Source of the DNA: Chryseobacterium sp. MEBOG06
Lineage (GTDB): Bacteria; Bacteroidota; Bacteroidia; Flavobacteriales; Weeksellaceae
Assembly: GCF_021869765.1 (NCBI RefSeq)
Contig: NZ_CP084580.1
Span: 1,922,001 to 1,986,000 of the forward strand
DNA: 64,000 nucleotides
Direction: 5' to 3'
Shown: in pieces, positions 18,827 through 26,779 of the stretch
How the letters are laid out: each line of letters opens with the position of its first letter
Position numbering within the stretch: position 1 is the stretch's first letter
The notes under the pieces: generated by a model
Seen by the model: only the letters and a program-made list of their open reading frames with translations
Database searches by the model: none
What the model was told of the DNA's origin: nothing
Position numbers and translations under genes: made by a program

Positions 18827-19210
18827 TTACAGAGAAAAGTTGAAATCAGAAATCCTGATTTTTAAATTGTGGAATAAAAGATATCTGGGAAGATGGTAAT
18901 GGTGTATAAATTCTGAAGCAGAACTTATTACCGGATTAGAATTGAATTTTGATCTCCATGAAAGTGTATCTTTTTCAAAAAGAGTAAAAGGGAGATCGAA
19001 AAAGGTCTTATCAATATCAAAATCATTTTCTGCAAGAGAAGCCATGAACAGTATATCGTGCTGCTGAACAGATTCGGATGATTTCAGACCTATTTGGTTT
19101 TCAGAAGAAGACGCATTGATATGATCTTTGCTATTCCTGGTGAATCCCATTTTTGCAGTAGAAAACAGGATTAGCAGAAAAATAATTGATATGTGAAAAG
19201 ACTTCTTCAT
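18827..19210 (-). CDS. Small secreted or anchored hypothetical protein
   Basis: A 127-residue protein with an N-terminal hydrophobic segment (MKKSFHISIIFLLILFSTAKMGF) that looks like a signal peptide or anchor. The rest has no motif I recognise; a His-containing patch (FIHHYHLPRYLLFHN) lies near the C-terminus and might bind metal, which would suit the operon. I chose the ATG at 19210; an upstream TTG at 19276 would put basic residues ahead of the signal. It is 91 bases ahead of hypA on the same strand and could be the first gene of the nickel operon. A TAAATTTG promoter-like box lies at 19219-19226. Confidence 0.6.
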   Translation of the reverse strand: MKKSFHISIIFLLILFSTAKMGFTRNSKDHINASSSENQIGLKSSESVQQHDILFMASLAENDFDIDKTFFDLPFTLFEKDTLSWRSKFNSNPVISSASEFIHHYHLPRYLLFHNLKIRISDFNFSL

Positions 19211-19276
19211 CAGTAGTACAAATTTAGACCTTTTACCAATCCCGGTTCTTACCAAAATCCTTTTAAAAATGTTCAA

Positions 19277-19806
19277 AATCGGGATGAAATATGTTGTTTG
19301 AAATAAAATGAAAAATGAATGATATTTTATGTGTTTAAATTGTATTATTTTGTTTATCAGTATTTTGATTTGGTTTTTATGAAGGCGTTCAAGTTTTTGT
19401 CTCTACTTTTGAATGTTAAAAATAGTGACTTAGACACACTGAAAAAATAGCTGAAATTTTCCGTATTTCTAAACCCTTGCTTTTATTAATCGTCAATATA
19501 ATCAGAACATCATCAAAATTTAAAAAAGAGTCTTTTCATAAAGATAAACAGCCTGAAGCTGAATAAGAAGAATATCAGGAGGTCGCAGATCTGGTTATCT
19601 ATTAATAATTAATGACTGAAGATTAAGATATTTTAATTGAAATACATTTTTAAAACCCTTTGAAATATAGATTTTAAAGGATTTTGTTTTTTATAGTTTA
19701 TGCCCAAAAATACAAAATCCCTGTGTTAGTCAGCTTTAAAGTACCTATATTTGAATGAAGTAATGCATTGTAGAATGTTTTATAATGCCGAATGAAAAAG
19801 AATAAT
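19277..19806. other. AT-rich non-coding stretch
   Basis: About 530 bases with no supported gene. A short reading (roughly 19519-19605) gives a few acidic residues interrupted by a stop and may be a coding remnant, but it is too short to name. The rest shows only AT-rich sequence and scattered stops. Confidence 0.4.
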
Positions 19807-19956
19807 ATGAAAAAAGAAACAATAGATTTTTTACACCATAATGAATCTGCCTGGAACAAGCAGGCACTGGAACCGAATGAATGGTCTCATTTCAGATTCT
19901 TAATTGATAAATATTTGCCAACTTTTATAGCATCCACGGCTGTGAAATTAGACTGA
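19807..19956 (+). pseudogene. Internally deleted SAM-methyltransferase remnant
   Basis: A 49-codon frame joins what look like the two ends of a class I methyltransferase. It starts MKKETIDFLHHNESAWNKQ, like the usual N-terminus (H-N-x-x-A-W-x-K-Q) of this family, and ends YLPTFIASTAVKLD, like the usual C-terminus (Y-x-P-T-F-I-A-T-x-A-x-K). The roughly 200 central residues with the SAM-binding fold are missing. The product would be inactive, so I call it a deletion remnant. It precedes the Crp/Fnr regulator by 13 bases. Confidence 0.55.
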
Positions 19957-19969
19957 ACCATACAATACA

Positions 19970-20551
19970 ATGGATAAATCATCAATAAACAATTATTTTC
20001 ATTCGTTATTTAGTATCAGGGATGAGGTTGTAGAGCAGATTACACAGACATTCAATTGTTTTGAACTCAAAGCAAATGCTGTTTTGCTGGATAAAAATAC
20101 TATCAGTACAAGAACGTTCTTTCTGGAAAAAGGATATGTACGTTCATACATCCTCAATGAAGATAATGAGGAGATCACCACCAATATTTATGCTGCACCG
20201 TGTTTTGTAAATGATTTTTTATCCTTTTTCAGACAGCAGCCTACCAAAGAAATCTACCAAACGGTTACAGATTGTACGTTCTGGGAAACGGGTCTTGAGA
20301 ATGTTCAGAATAATTTCCATACTGTTCCGGAATTCAGAGAGTTCAGCAGGCTTCTTTTTGTGCTCAATTATCATAATATTCATGACAGACTGATTGAAAT
20401 GGCCAGTCAGAAAGCTTCCACAAGATATTCTAACCTGATGAAGAAGGATCCGGATATTTTCCGCTACGTTCCTCTGAAAGTCATTGCGTCTTATCTGGGA
20501 ATAAAAGACAGTTCGCTGAGCCGCATCAGAAGAGAGATTAAGAAAATATAA
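19970..20551 (+). CDS. Crp/Fnr family transcriptional regulator
   Basis: A 193-residue protein with an N-terminal cyclic-nucleotide-binding-like beta roll (NTISTRTFFLEKGYVRSYILNEDNEE) and a C-terminal winged helix (YVPLKVIASYLGIKDSSLSRIRREI). No cysteine cluster for an iron-sulfur cluster is seen, so it is the short Bacteroidota type whose ligand is unknown. It is followed 63 bases later by the ketopantoate-reductase-like gene, which it may regulate. Confidence 0.88.
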   Translation: MDKSSINNYFHSLFSIRDEVVEQITQTFNCFELKANAVLLDKNTISTRTFFLEKGYVRSYILNEDNEEITTNIYAAPCFVNDFLSFFRQQPTKEIYQTVTDCTFWETGLENVQNNFHTVPEFREFSRLLFVLNYHNIHDRLIEMASQKASTRYSNLMKKDPDIFRYVPLKVIASYLGIKDSSLSRIRREIKKI

Positions 20552-20614
20552 TTTCTTTTCATTTGTCAAGTGATAGTTTAAAATTTCTCCTCCATCTTTG
20601 TTAAAAATAATGTA

Positions 20615-21550
20615 ATGAATAAAAAACATATTGTGGTTGTTGGATTGGGTGGTGTAGGCGGATATTTCGGCTTTAAAATAAATCAGATCAATGAAACTTC
20701 CGGGAAATATAAAGTTACTTTCGTGGCCAGGGGAGAAACTTATGATAAAGTAAAAGAAAACGGACTGGTTCTTTTATCTCCGGAACATTCCGTAGATCAT
20801 ACTTACCCCAATGCTTTAGAAAAGAATATCAGTGACGTTAGCAATCCGGATCTGGTACTTATCTGCGTGAAGGAATATGATTTGGAGAACGTCTGCAGAC
20901 AGCTCGCAGAGGTGATTCAGGATGACACAATATTGCTTCCTATGATGAACGGAGCCGATATCTATGACAGAATCCGTAAAATAATTTCTGATCATACAAT
21001 ATTACCAACCTGTCTTTATGTGGCTTCCCATATTAAAGAAAGAGGAATAGTAGAACATAAAGGAAAAGCAGGAAAAGTGATTGCAGGGAGAGATCCTGAG
21101 CATTTTTCCGCTGATGTGGACTGGGTTATAAATTTACTTCAGGAGAGTAAAATTGATTTTGATTTTAAAGATAATTCTCTGACAGATATCTGGACCAAAT
21201 TTTTCTTTATTGCAAGTTTTGGTCTGGTAACTGCAAAGCATAATTCATCCATTGGAACTGTTTGTACTGACAATCTGCAAAAGCAGGAAGCAACAGAAAT
21301 TATGAAAGAGATGAAATTGATTACCGACAAAAAAGGAATTGAACTTCATCCGGATATTATTGAAGCAACTTTTGAAAAGGCCGCTGCGTTTCCTTTTGAA
21401 ACCCCTACCTCTTTACAACTGGATGTTCATTCCGGGAAGAAAGATAACGAACTGGAATTATTTGCCGGAGCAATTTTAAAATATGGCAGAGAACTTGGAA
21501 TAGAGACTCCTTTTACTCGAAAAATATATCTGGAGATCAAAACACAATAG
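20615..21550 (+). CDS. Ketopantoate reductase family protein (PanE/ApbA-like)
   Basis: A 311-residue NAD(P)-dependent reductase. The N-terminal Rossmann motif VVVGLGGVGGYFG (residues about 6-18) and the middle block LVLICVKEYDLENV, followed by MMNGADI, match the 2-dehydropantoate 2-reductase family. The C-terminal helical domain has the family DVHSGKKDNELELFAGAIL block. The pathway role could be pantothenate synthesis, but Bacteroidota often carry several paralogues with other 2-oxoacid substrates; no pan genes adjoin it. Confidence 0.85.
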   Translation: MNKKHIVVVGLGGVGGYFGFKINQINETSGKYKVTFVARGETYDKVKENGLVLLSPEHSVDHTYPNALEKNISDVSNPDLVLICVKEYDLENVCRQLAEVIQDDTILLPMMNGADIYDRIRKIISDHTILPTCLYVASHIKERGIVEHKGKAGKVIAGRDPEHFSADVDWVINLLQESKIDFDFKDNSLTDIWTKFFFIASFGLVTAKHNSSIGTVCTDNLQKQEATEIMKEMKLITDKKGIELHPDIIEATFEKAAAFPFETPTSLQLDVHSGKKDNELELFAGAILKYGRELGIETPFTRKIYLEIKTQ

Positions 21551-21585
21551 ATTTTGGGTAAAGACAAGTGGATCATCTTATATAA

Positions 21586-21611
21586 TTAAGGCGGGTTTTA
21601 ACCCGCCTTAA
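21586..21611. terminator. Strong bidirectional hairpin terminator
   Basis: TTAAGGCGGGTT and AACCCGCCTTAA form a perfect 12-base GC-rich stem with a 2-base loop, 36 bases past the reductase gene. It lies between convergent genes. Confidence 0.85.
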
Positions 21612-21701
21612 TTGATAAATAGAAATTTAAATATAAAGCTGCAAAATGCATTCACTGATGGTAAAGGTTTACCGACCACAATCGCTGATATGCTTTTAAG
21701 A

Positions 21702-22586
21702 TCAAAACTCACGGTCACGGTCTCTTATGTTTCTGAATTTTGTATTAAAGAAGATATCAGCTTTGGTATTAAACTCATCTGTATAAACCACTAAAGTACT
21801 GTGGCCGGAATTAGGCAGGATCCAAAGGTTGGCTCTGGGAATATTTCTGAAAATTTCCAGCGTATGTTCCGGTTTTATGACATCATAATCTCCTCCTGTT
21901 ACCAGAACCGGAATTTTAATATTGTGTAAAGCTCTGTGGTCTATATTAGGTTGTTCACTTAATAACCTTTTGTATTTGAGAACCATATAATCCAGGTCAG
22001 TTTTATTCTTGTTTTTAGCAAACTGATCTTTAAATTTTGTATAATTGGAACTTACCCTTTTGAAAACATCTGACTGTACTGCAGTTGAATCCGGACGCAG
22101 ATTAGCTCCGGTAATAATTAGCTTTTTTACCTTTTCAGGATGCCTGATGCTTAGCAGCAGACCATTAATCCCGCCATCACTCCAGCCAATGACAAAAGCT
22201 GAATCAATCTTCATTTTTTGAAGCAGTTCAGCATAATCATCCGCCATCATTTCATAGGTAAGAGCATCTCCTCTGTCTATTGATTTTCCATGTGCTCTGC
22301 TGTCAGCAACAATTACTTTATAATTTTTTGAGAAAAAAGGAATTTGTTTAGAAAAATCAACAATTGAGCCTCCGTTTCCATGGATAAGGAGTAAAGGCTG
22401 CCCCTGTCCATACGTTTCACAATACATCTTTATACCATTGACTTCATAATACTTGCCGGCTGCCGGATTATTGCCATAACCGGACTTTTCCAAAAGCTGT
22501 ATATATTCTTTTTTGATTTCCGTGATATCTGTCTGTGCAGAAAATAAAGCAGGTAATAAAGTGAGAAAAAATAATATCTGTTTCAT
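21702..22586 (-). CDS. Secreted alpha/beta hydrolase
   Basis: A 294-residue alpha/beta-hydrolase with an N-terminal signal peptide (MKQILFFLTLLPALFSAQ). The oxyanion-hole block LLIHGNGGS, the nucleophile elbow GWSDGG (Ser), a candidate acid in GGDYDVI and the terminal His in NSGHS give a complete catalytic triad. The natural substrate (ester, lactone or similar) is not evident. It stands alone, convergent to the reductase gene. Confidence 0.85.
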   Translation of the reverse strand: MKQILFFLTLLPALFSAQTDITEIKKEYIQLLEKSGYGNNPAAGKYYEVNGIKMYCETYGQGQPLLLIHGNGGSIVDFSKQIPFFSKNYKVIVADSRAHGKSIDRGDALTYEMMADDYAELLQKMKIDSAFVIGWSDGGINGLLLSIRHPEKVKKLIITGANLRPDSTAVQSDVFKRVSSNYTKFKDQFAKNKNKTDLDYMVLKYKRLLSEQPNIDHRALHNIKIPVLVTGGDYDVIKPEHTLEIFRNIPRANLWILPNSGHSTLVVYTDEFNTKADIFFNTKFRNIRDRDREF

Positions 22587-22695
22587 AATTTATAATAGGG
22601 TGTTAAAATTATTGATGATATTTTGCTTCCCGATTAGTAGTAAATATTCAGGTCTTGTTACACCATTATTTTAAGTGGCGGATACCCTAAAAAGT

Positions 22696-23046
22696 TTAAG
22701 AATTATGCATGAAGTTCTTCCGGTTCAGCAGCACCTCTTCCGTTTCCCGATGGTCAGGATCATCAACACAGCAGTCTACAGGACATACCGCTTTACATTG
22801 TGGCTCTTCATGAAAACCTTTACACTCCGTACATTTTCCTGATACGATATAATAAACATCATCCGATACCGCCTCATTAAAGGCATTGGCATCTGCTTCA
22901 GAACCGTCCGGAAAAGTGATATGACCGGAAAGTTTTGTTTTGTCCTGCCAACGCCAGTCGATAGCCCCCTCATAAATAGCTGAATTGGGGCATTCCGGTT
23001 CACAGGCTCCACAGTTGATGCAGGCATCTGTTATTTTTATAGCCAT
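22696..23046 (-). CDS. 4Fe-4S dicluster ferredoxin
   Basis: A 116-residue ferredoxin of the YfhL/Alvin type. The first cluster motif is CINCGACEPECP (residues about 10-21); the second is CTECKGFHEEPQCKAVCPVDC with the long spacer between Cys ligands usual for this group. It is a low-potential electron carrier in the cytoplasm. It is the last gene of the superoxide dismutase operon read from 25284, after a gap of 141 bases, so the link to that operon is likely but not certain. Confidence 0.9.
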   Translation of the reverse strand: MAIKITDACINCGACEPECPNSAIYEGAIDWRWQDKTKLSGHITFPDGSEADANAFNEAVSDDVYYIVSGKCTECKGFHEEPQCKAVCPVDCCVDDPDHRETEEVLLNRKNFMHNS

Positions 23047-23187
23047 ATTATATTATTTTATTTTAAGATTCCAGTAAAAGGAATTTCTTTTAACAAGTTC
23101 TGTTGCGGAAATCCCTATTCAACTTAATTAAAGCATTTTCAACAATTTATATACATCATAAACTGTGCAAACTTTTACTTTTATCTG

Positions 23188-23511
23188 TTAATCTGAAGCA
23201 ATTTGTACAGAAAGTCCATCCATCTGAGCGGTAAGATAGATCTGGCAGGCTAACCTGCTGTTTTCGTTGGTGTTGAAAAGTTCAGAAAGAAGGGCTTCTT
23301 CAATATCATTTTTTTCAGATAGTGCTTTTGTATCATCAGGAATATAGCAGTGGCAGGTGGCACACATGGCCATTCCTCCGCACATCGCTTCCATAGGGAG
23401 ATCATAGGCTTTACACATATCCTTTAAGGTGAGTCCCATATCTGTGGGGCAGATCAGGACGTGCGTGTTTCCTTCCTGATCTGTGACGGTGATGGTAATT
23501 TCATTCTTCAT
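23188..23511 (-). CDS. 2Fe-2S ferredoxin (adrenodoxin-like)
   Basis: A 107-residue plant/adrenodoxin-fold ferredoxin. Cluster ligands appear as AMCGGMAMCATCHCYI (Cys, then Cys-x2-Cys) with the fourth Cys in RLACQI. It carries single electrons, possibly to an Fe-S or haem enzyme. It lies 62 bases after the FMN reductase gene, and both are electron-transfer proteins, fitting a redox-defence operon headed by superoxide dismutase. Confidence 0.9.
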   Translation of the reverse strand: MKNEITITVTDQEGNTHVLICPTDMGLTLKDMCKAYDLPMEAMCGGMAMCATCHCYIPDDTKALSEKNDIEEALLSELFNTNENSRLACQIYLTAQMDGLSVQIASD

Positions 23512-23573
23512 AGGATCAGCAGCGTATTTTTAGAAGTCCGGCTTCAATAATCAATATGTCCGTTTCTATCATT

Positions 23574-24140
23574 TTAAGAGTGGTTTATGGTAATTTTTTC
23601 TATTTTCTTAGTGGTAGCAATATTGATAAGTTTGTCAAATTTATCAGCGTAAAGAGATGATATTTTTATATGATCACTGTCCAGCAAAGAATTTTTAATA
23701 ATAGGTATACTGAAGGGCAGAGGCCATGCCCGTAATGATTTGGCAACAGAATCCATTGTATTGATTCCCTGCATAGCCTGTAAACCATCTGCCCAGCACA
23801 CCAAACCTATTGTTTTGTCTGTAAGATAAGGCTCGTAGCTGTTAGCTGTCACTTCAAGCCAGTCCAGACAGTTTTTCATAACCCCCGGAATACTTCCGTG
23901 GTAAAGAGGAGCCAGCCAGAAATGGACATCAGCATCCCGGAATAACTGAGTCATGCGTTCTACGGCCAAAGGAGTTTTGGTAAGGGTTACATCAAATAAA
24001 GGAATTCCGGAATCAGCTAGGGTAAAAATGTCAGAATGAATTCCCAGTATTTTGAGGCGCTCTGCAAAATATCCTGAAATAAGCCCGGATGTGGATTCGG
24101 TTCTTCTTTCCAGTGACCCGTTAAATATGATTGCTTTCAT
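23574..24140 (-). CDS. NADPH-dependent FMN reductase family protein
   Basis: A 188-residue flavodoxin-like reductase. It starts IIFNGSLERRTESTSGLIS (phosphate-binding loop) and has the WLAPLYHGSIPGVMKNCLDWLE block typical of NADPH-dependent FMN or chromate/quinone reductases. It probably reduces flavin or quinones. It lies 4 bases after the DUF2480 gene and is co-transcribed with sod. Confidence 0.88.
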   Translation of the reverse strand: MKAIIFNGSLERRTESTSGLISGYFAERLKILGIHSDIFTLADSGIPLFDVTLTKTPLAVERMTQLFRDADVHFWLAPLYHGSIPGVMKNCLDWLEVTANSYEPYLTDKTIGLVCWADGLQAMQGINTMDSVAKSLRAWPLPFSIPIIKNSLLDSDHIKISSLYADKFDKLINIATTKKIEKITINHS

Positions 24141-24144
24141 TTTT

Positions 24145-24645
24145 TTATCTTTTAAAAATTACTTTTGGTAAGCCTATTTCACCATACATCAGACTTTTGA
24201 CCAGAGGTTTCAGAAGTCCTGCCGCAAGCAGATAAAGCGAAGGATCATAGCTTGTGCCCGCTCTTACAACTACTTTCTGATTTTTAAAATGCTTCATATC
24301 CGCATAGATGAGACGGCGCTTCCAGAGATCAAGCAGAATCTTTTCGGCATTGTTTAAATCCGCATAGGCGGCATAGGGAGTTAGTTTCTCCATTAGCAGC
24401 ATATAAGCCCACGGCGGAATAATAGCCTCCGTAGAACAAATGATTCCTACTGCTTTTTCATTGTATACAGAAAAGTCTGCTTCTGCAATGGATGCTTTAA
24501 ACTCCTTCTCCTTGACAATCATTCCCATAAAAAGATAATCTTTGATATCCAGTTCCACAATTTCTGTAGTAGGTCTGTAGTCTAAAAGATCAAGTGCAAT
24601 AATGCCTGAAGTCTTTGCTTTATTGATGAAAGTTTCCTGATTCAT
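24145..24645 (-). CDS. DUF2480 family protein
   Basis: A 166-residue member of DUF2480, a family widespread in Bacteroidota. The recognisable blocks are GIIALDLLDYRPTTEIVELDIKDYLFMGMIVKEKEF, ICSTEAIIPPWAYMLL and LLKPLVKSLMYGE. The function is not known. In this genome it is embedded between superoxide dismutase and an FMN reductase, which suggests a role near Fe-S or redox homeostasis; that is inference from position. Confidence 0.85.
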   Translation of the reverse strand: MNQETFINKAKTSGIIALDLLDYRPTTEIVELDIKDYLFMGMIVKEKEFKASIAEADFSVYNEKAVGIICSTEAIIPPWAYMLLMEKLTPYAAYADLNNAEKILLDLWKRRLIYADMKHFKNQKVVVRAGTSYDPSLYLLAAGLLKPLVKSLMYGEIGLPKVIFKR

Positions 24646-24657
24646 AACTGTAGTTAA

Positions 24658-25284
24658 TTATCTTACTTTAGAGAGTGCTTCTTCGTATTTCTTTTCAACA
24701 GAAGACCAGTCCAGTACAGACCAGAATGAATCCACATAGTCTGCTCTTTTATTTTGATAATGAAGATAATAAGCATGTTCCCATACATCGATCCCAAGAA
24801 TAGGAAAGCCTCTGCTCATCGTAAGAACGTCCATCATGGGATTATCCTGGTTGGGAGTAGAGCTCACCGCAAGAGAACCATTGAATTTTACAAATAACCA
24901 TACCCATCCGGAACCGAACTGGCTAAGACCTATTTTTTTCATCTCTGCCTTAAGGTTTTCAAGATTTCCGAAAGTTGAGATAATAGCATCATTAAGAGGG
25001 CCTTCAGGATTTAATTTTGGCTGCGGAGAAAGAATTTCCCAGAATAAAGAATGATTGAAATGACCTCCGCCGTTATTTCTTACTGCAGGACTATATTCAC
25101 TTATTCTTTGCAATAATGAATCAAGATCAGGATGCGTTTCATTGGTTTGTGCTAATGCTGCATTTAAGTTATCAATATAAGCCTGGTGATGACGCAGATG
25201 GTGGATAGTCATGGTTTCTTTATCTATAAACGGCTCCAAAGCATCATAAGCATACGGTAAAAGGGGAAGTGTAAATGGTTCCAT
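24658..25284 (-). CDS. Fe/Mn superoxide dismutase
   Basis: A 208-residue superoxide dismutase. Metal ligands are visible: a His in MTIHHLRHHQAYIDNLN, a His in NNGGGHFNHSLFWEIL, and Asp and His in GIDVWEHAYYLHYQN. It converts superoxide to peroxide and oxygen in the cytoplasm (no signal peptide). Iron against manganese use cannot be settled by eye. It is the first gene of a redox operon with a promoter (25313-25342) overlapped by a SufR-type operator, opposite a SufR-like regulator gene. Confidence 0.95.
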   Translation of the reverse strand: MEPFTLPLLPYAYDALEPFIDKETMTIHHLRHHQAYIDNLNAALAQTNETHPDLDSLLQRISEYSPAVRNNGGGHFNHSLFWEILSPQPKLNPEGPLNDAIISTFGNLENLKAEMKKIGLSQFGSGWVWLFVKFNGSLAVSSTPNQDNPMMDVLTMSRGFPILGIDVWEHAYYLHYQNKRADYVDSFWSVLDWSSVEKKYEEALSKVR

Positions 25285-25312
25285 TGTATTTATTTTTTTA
25301 ATTAATGTATCG

Positions 25313-25342
25313 CAAAGATAACACTATATTTAGATAAAACAA
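25313..25342 (-). promoter_or_regulatory. Bacteroidota-type promoter of the sod operon
   Basis: Read on the minus strand: TTG (25342-25340), a 19-base spacer, then TATCTTTG (25320-25313), matching the -33 TTG and -7 TAnnTTTG consensus of Bacteroidota. The start codon of sod follows 28 bases downstream. Confidence 0.7.
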
Positions 25343-25357
25343 CTAATTTGTTGTTTT
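25336..25357. promoter_or_regulatory. SufR-type operator, CAAC-N6-GTTG
   Basis: AAAACAAC, six bases, then GTTGTTTT: a perfect 8-base inverted repeat whose core (25340-25353) is CAAC-N6-GTTG, the operator form reported for cyanobacterial SufR. It overlaps the -33 element of the sod promoter, so occupancy would block transcription. A second, oppositely arranged dyad (GTTGTTG ... AAAACAAC) lies at 25444-25464 beside the regulator start. Confidence 0.65.
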
Positions 25358-25436
25358 ATTAGTTTGTTTGAAATGATAAATAATGCATTGTGAATAATTG
25401 ATTTACGCTCATAATTTAAAGATTATAGAAAATGAT

Positions 25437-25444
25437 TATATTTG
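25437..25444 (+). promoter_or_regulatory. -7 promoter box of the SufR-like regulator
   Basis: TATATTTG matches TAnnTTTG and lies 35 bases before the regulator start codon. No clear -33 element is seen. The GTTG/CAAC dyad at 25444-25464 begins at the last base of this box, which would allow autoregulation. Confidence 0.5.
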
Positions 25445-25478
25445 TTGTTGAAAAATAAAACAACCTAAATATTGTCAA

Positions 25479-26099
25479 ATGAAGAAGCCCGCAGCAGACC
25501 GCATCCTGATGTTTCTGAAGATGAGGGGAGAGGCTACATCACTTCTTATTTCTGCAGAACTGTCTATTACAAAAGAGGGTGCGAGAAAACATTTACTGAA
25601 TCTTGCTGAAGAAGGGTTCATCCAGCCATCTGTGAAGAGCGAGGGTGTTGGCAGACCTACGACTTATTATACGCTTACTGAAAAGGGACTGGCTCAGTTT
25701 CCGGATACTCATGCAGAAGTAACGGTTGAAATTCTGAAGTCTGTAAAAAAACTTTTAGGAGAAAATGCACTGGAGCTTCTGATCACTGACCGGGAGAAGA
25801 ACACGCATGAGCGGTATGAAAAAGCACTTTCCAGGACGAAATCTCTTGAACAGCGTCTGGAAGTTCTCACAGAAGTACGTAGTAAAGAAGGATATATGGC
25901 AGAATGGAAAAAGGAGGGTGAAGAATATTTTCTTATCGAAAATCATTGCCCGATATGTGCTGCTGCCACAGAATGCCAGGGTTTTTGCCGTGCAGAATTA
26001 TCTAATTTCCAATCACTGATTGGAAAGGAATATAGAGTAGAAAGGGTAGATCACATTATTTCCGGTGGACAGCGCTGTGTGTATAAAATCAGTCAATAA
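25479..26099 (+). CDS. SufR-like iron-sulfur-type transcriptional regulator
   Basis: A 206-residue regulator with an N-terminal winged helix (RGEATSLLISAELSITKEGARKHLLNLAEEGFI, then the wing VGRPTTYYTLTEKG) and a C-terminal domain with cysteines in HCPICAAATECQGFCRAEL and GGQRCVYKI, which resemble the cluster ligands of SufR-type Fe-S sensors. It is divergent from the sod operon. The presence of a CAAC-N6-GTTG site in the shared intergenic region supports the SufR-like call and suggests it represses the operon in response to Fe-S or oxidative status. Direct proof of a cluster is not available from sequence. Confidence 0.8.
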   Translation: MKKPAADRILMFLKMRGEATSLLISAELSITKEGARKHLLNLAEEGFIQPSVKSEGVGRPTTYYTLTEKGLAQFPDTHAEVTVEILKSVKKLLGENALELLITDREKNTHERYEKALSRTKSLEQRLEVLTEVRSKEGYMAEWKKEGEEYFLIENHCPICAAATECQGFCRAELSNFQSLIGKEYRVERVDHIISGGQRCVYKISQ

Positions 26100-26130
26100 T
26101 TCATTACATATACTATTTCATTTAAATAAG

Positions 26131-26769
26131 ATGGCATTGAAAGCAGTAATATTCGATATGGATGGAGTTCTTGTAGATTCCGAAGGTTTCTGGGCAAAGG
26201 CGGAACTGGACGTATTTTCATCATATGGCGTACAGGTTACAGATGAGCTGGCTGCACAGACCAAGTATATGACAACCGAAGAGGTGACGAAATTCTGGTA
26301 TGAGAAATTTCCATGGGAAAACCTGAATGTCTCTTATGTAGAGCAGCAGGTAGTATCAAGGGTGATCGAATTTATACAAACTGAAGACTGTACCATGAAC
26401 GGTATACAGGAATTTATTAAAAATCTTAAAAATAAAGAATATAAGGTAGGCCTAGCAACCAATGCCCCTTTGAAGGTTGCCGATGCTGTCCTGGACAAAC
26501 TAAAGGTTCGGGAACTTTTTGACAGCGTGCATTCATCAGAATCTGAAGCGCAGGGGAAACCGCATCCTGCTGTATATCTTACTTCAGCAAAAAAGCTGGG
26601 GGTATCTCCTGAACATTGTATTGCTATTGAGGACAGTCATTCAGGATTACGGGCGGCCAAAGAAGCAGGAATGAAGACCGTTGTTTTTACCAATAATGAT
26701 GAAACAATAGACTTTGATATCGCAGATTTTAAAATTTTAAACTTTAAAGAAGGGGTATTACCTGCCTGA
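26131..26769 (+). CDS. HAD family phosphatase (beta-phosphoglucomutase-like)
   Basis: A 212-residue HAD subfamily IA hydrolase. Motif I is FDMDGVLVDSE (nucleophile Asp in D-x-D), motif II lies in GLATNAPLKV, and motifs III and IV are GKPHPAVYL and IAIEDSHSG. Related enzymes remove phosphate from sugar phosphates (YniC/HxpB-like) or isomerise them. I chose the ATG at 26131 (MALKAVIFDMDG); an in-frame start further up at 26065 overlaps the regulator gene and adds residues foreign to the fold. Confidence 0.9.
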   Translation: MALKAVIFDMDGVLVDSEGFWAKAELDVFSSYGVQVTDELAAQTKYMTTEEVTKFWYEKFPWENLNVSYVEQQVVSRVIEFIQTEDCTMNGIQEFIKNLKNKEYKVGLATNAPLKVADAVLDKLKVRELFDSVHSSESEAQGKPHPAVYLTSAKKLGVSPEHCIAIEDSHSGLRAAKEAGMKTVVFTNNDETIDFDIADFKILNFKEGVLPA

Positions 26770-26779
26770 TAACGGAATT

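Noticed and set aside
21612-21794. A 60-codon plus-strand frame near the reductase terminator
   Set aside because: It overlaps the C-terminus of the hydrolase gene on the other strand and starts in the terminator.
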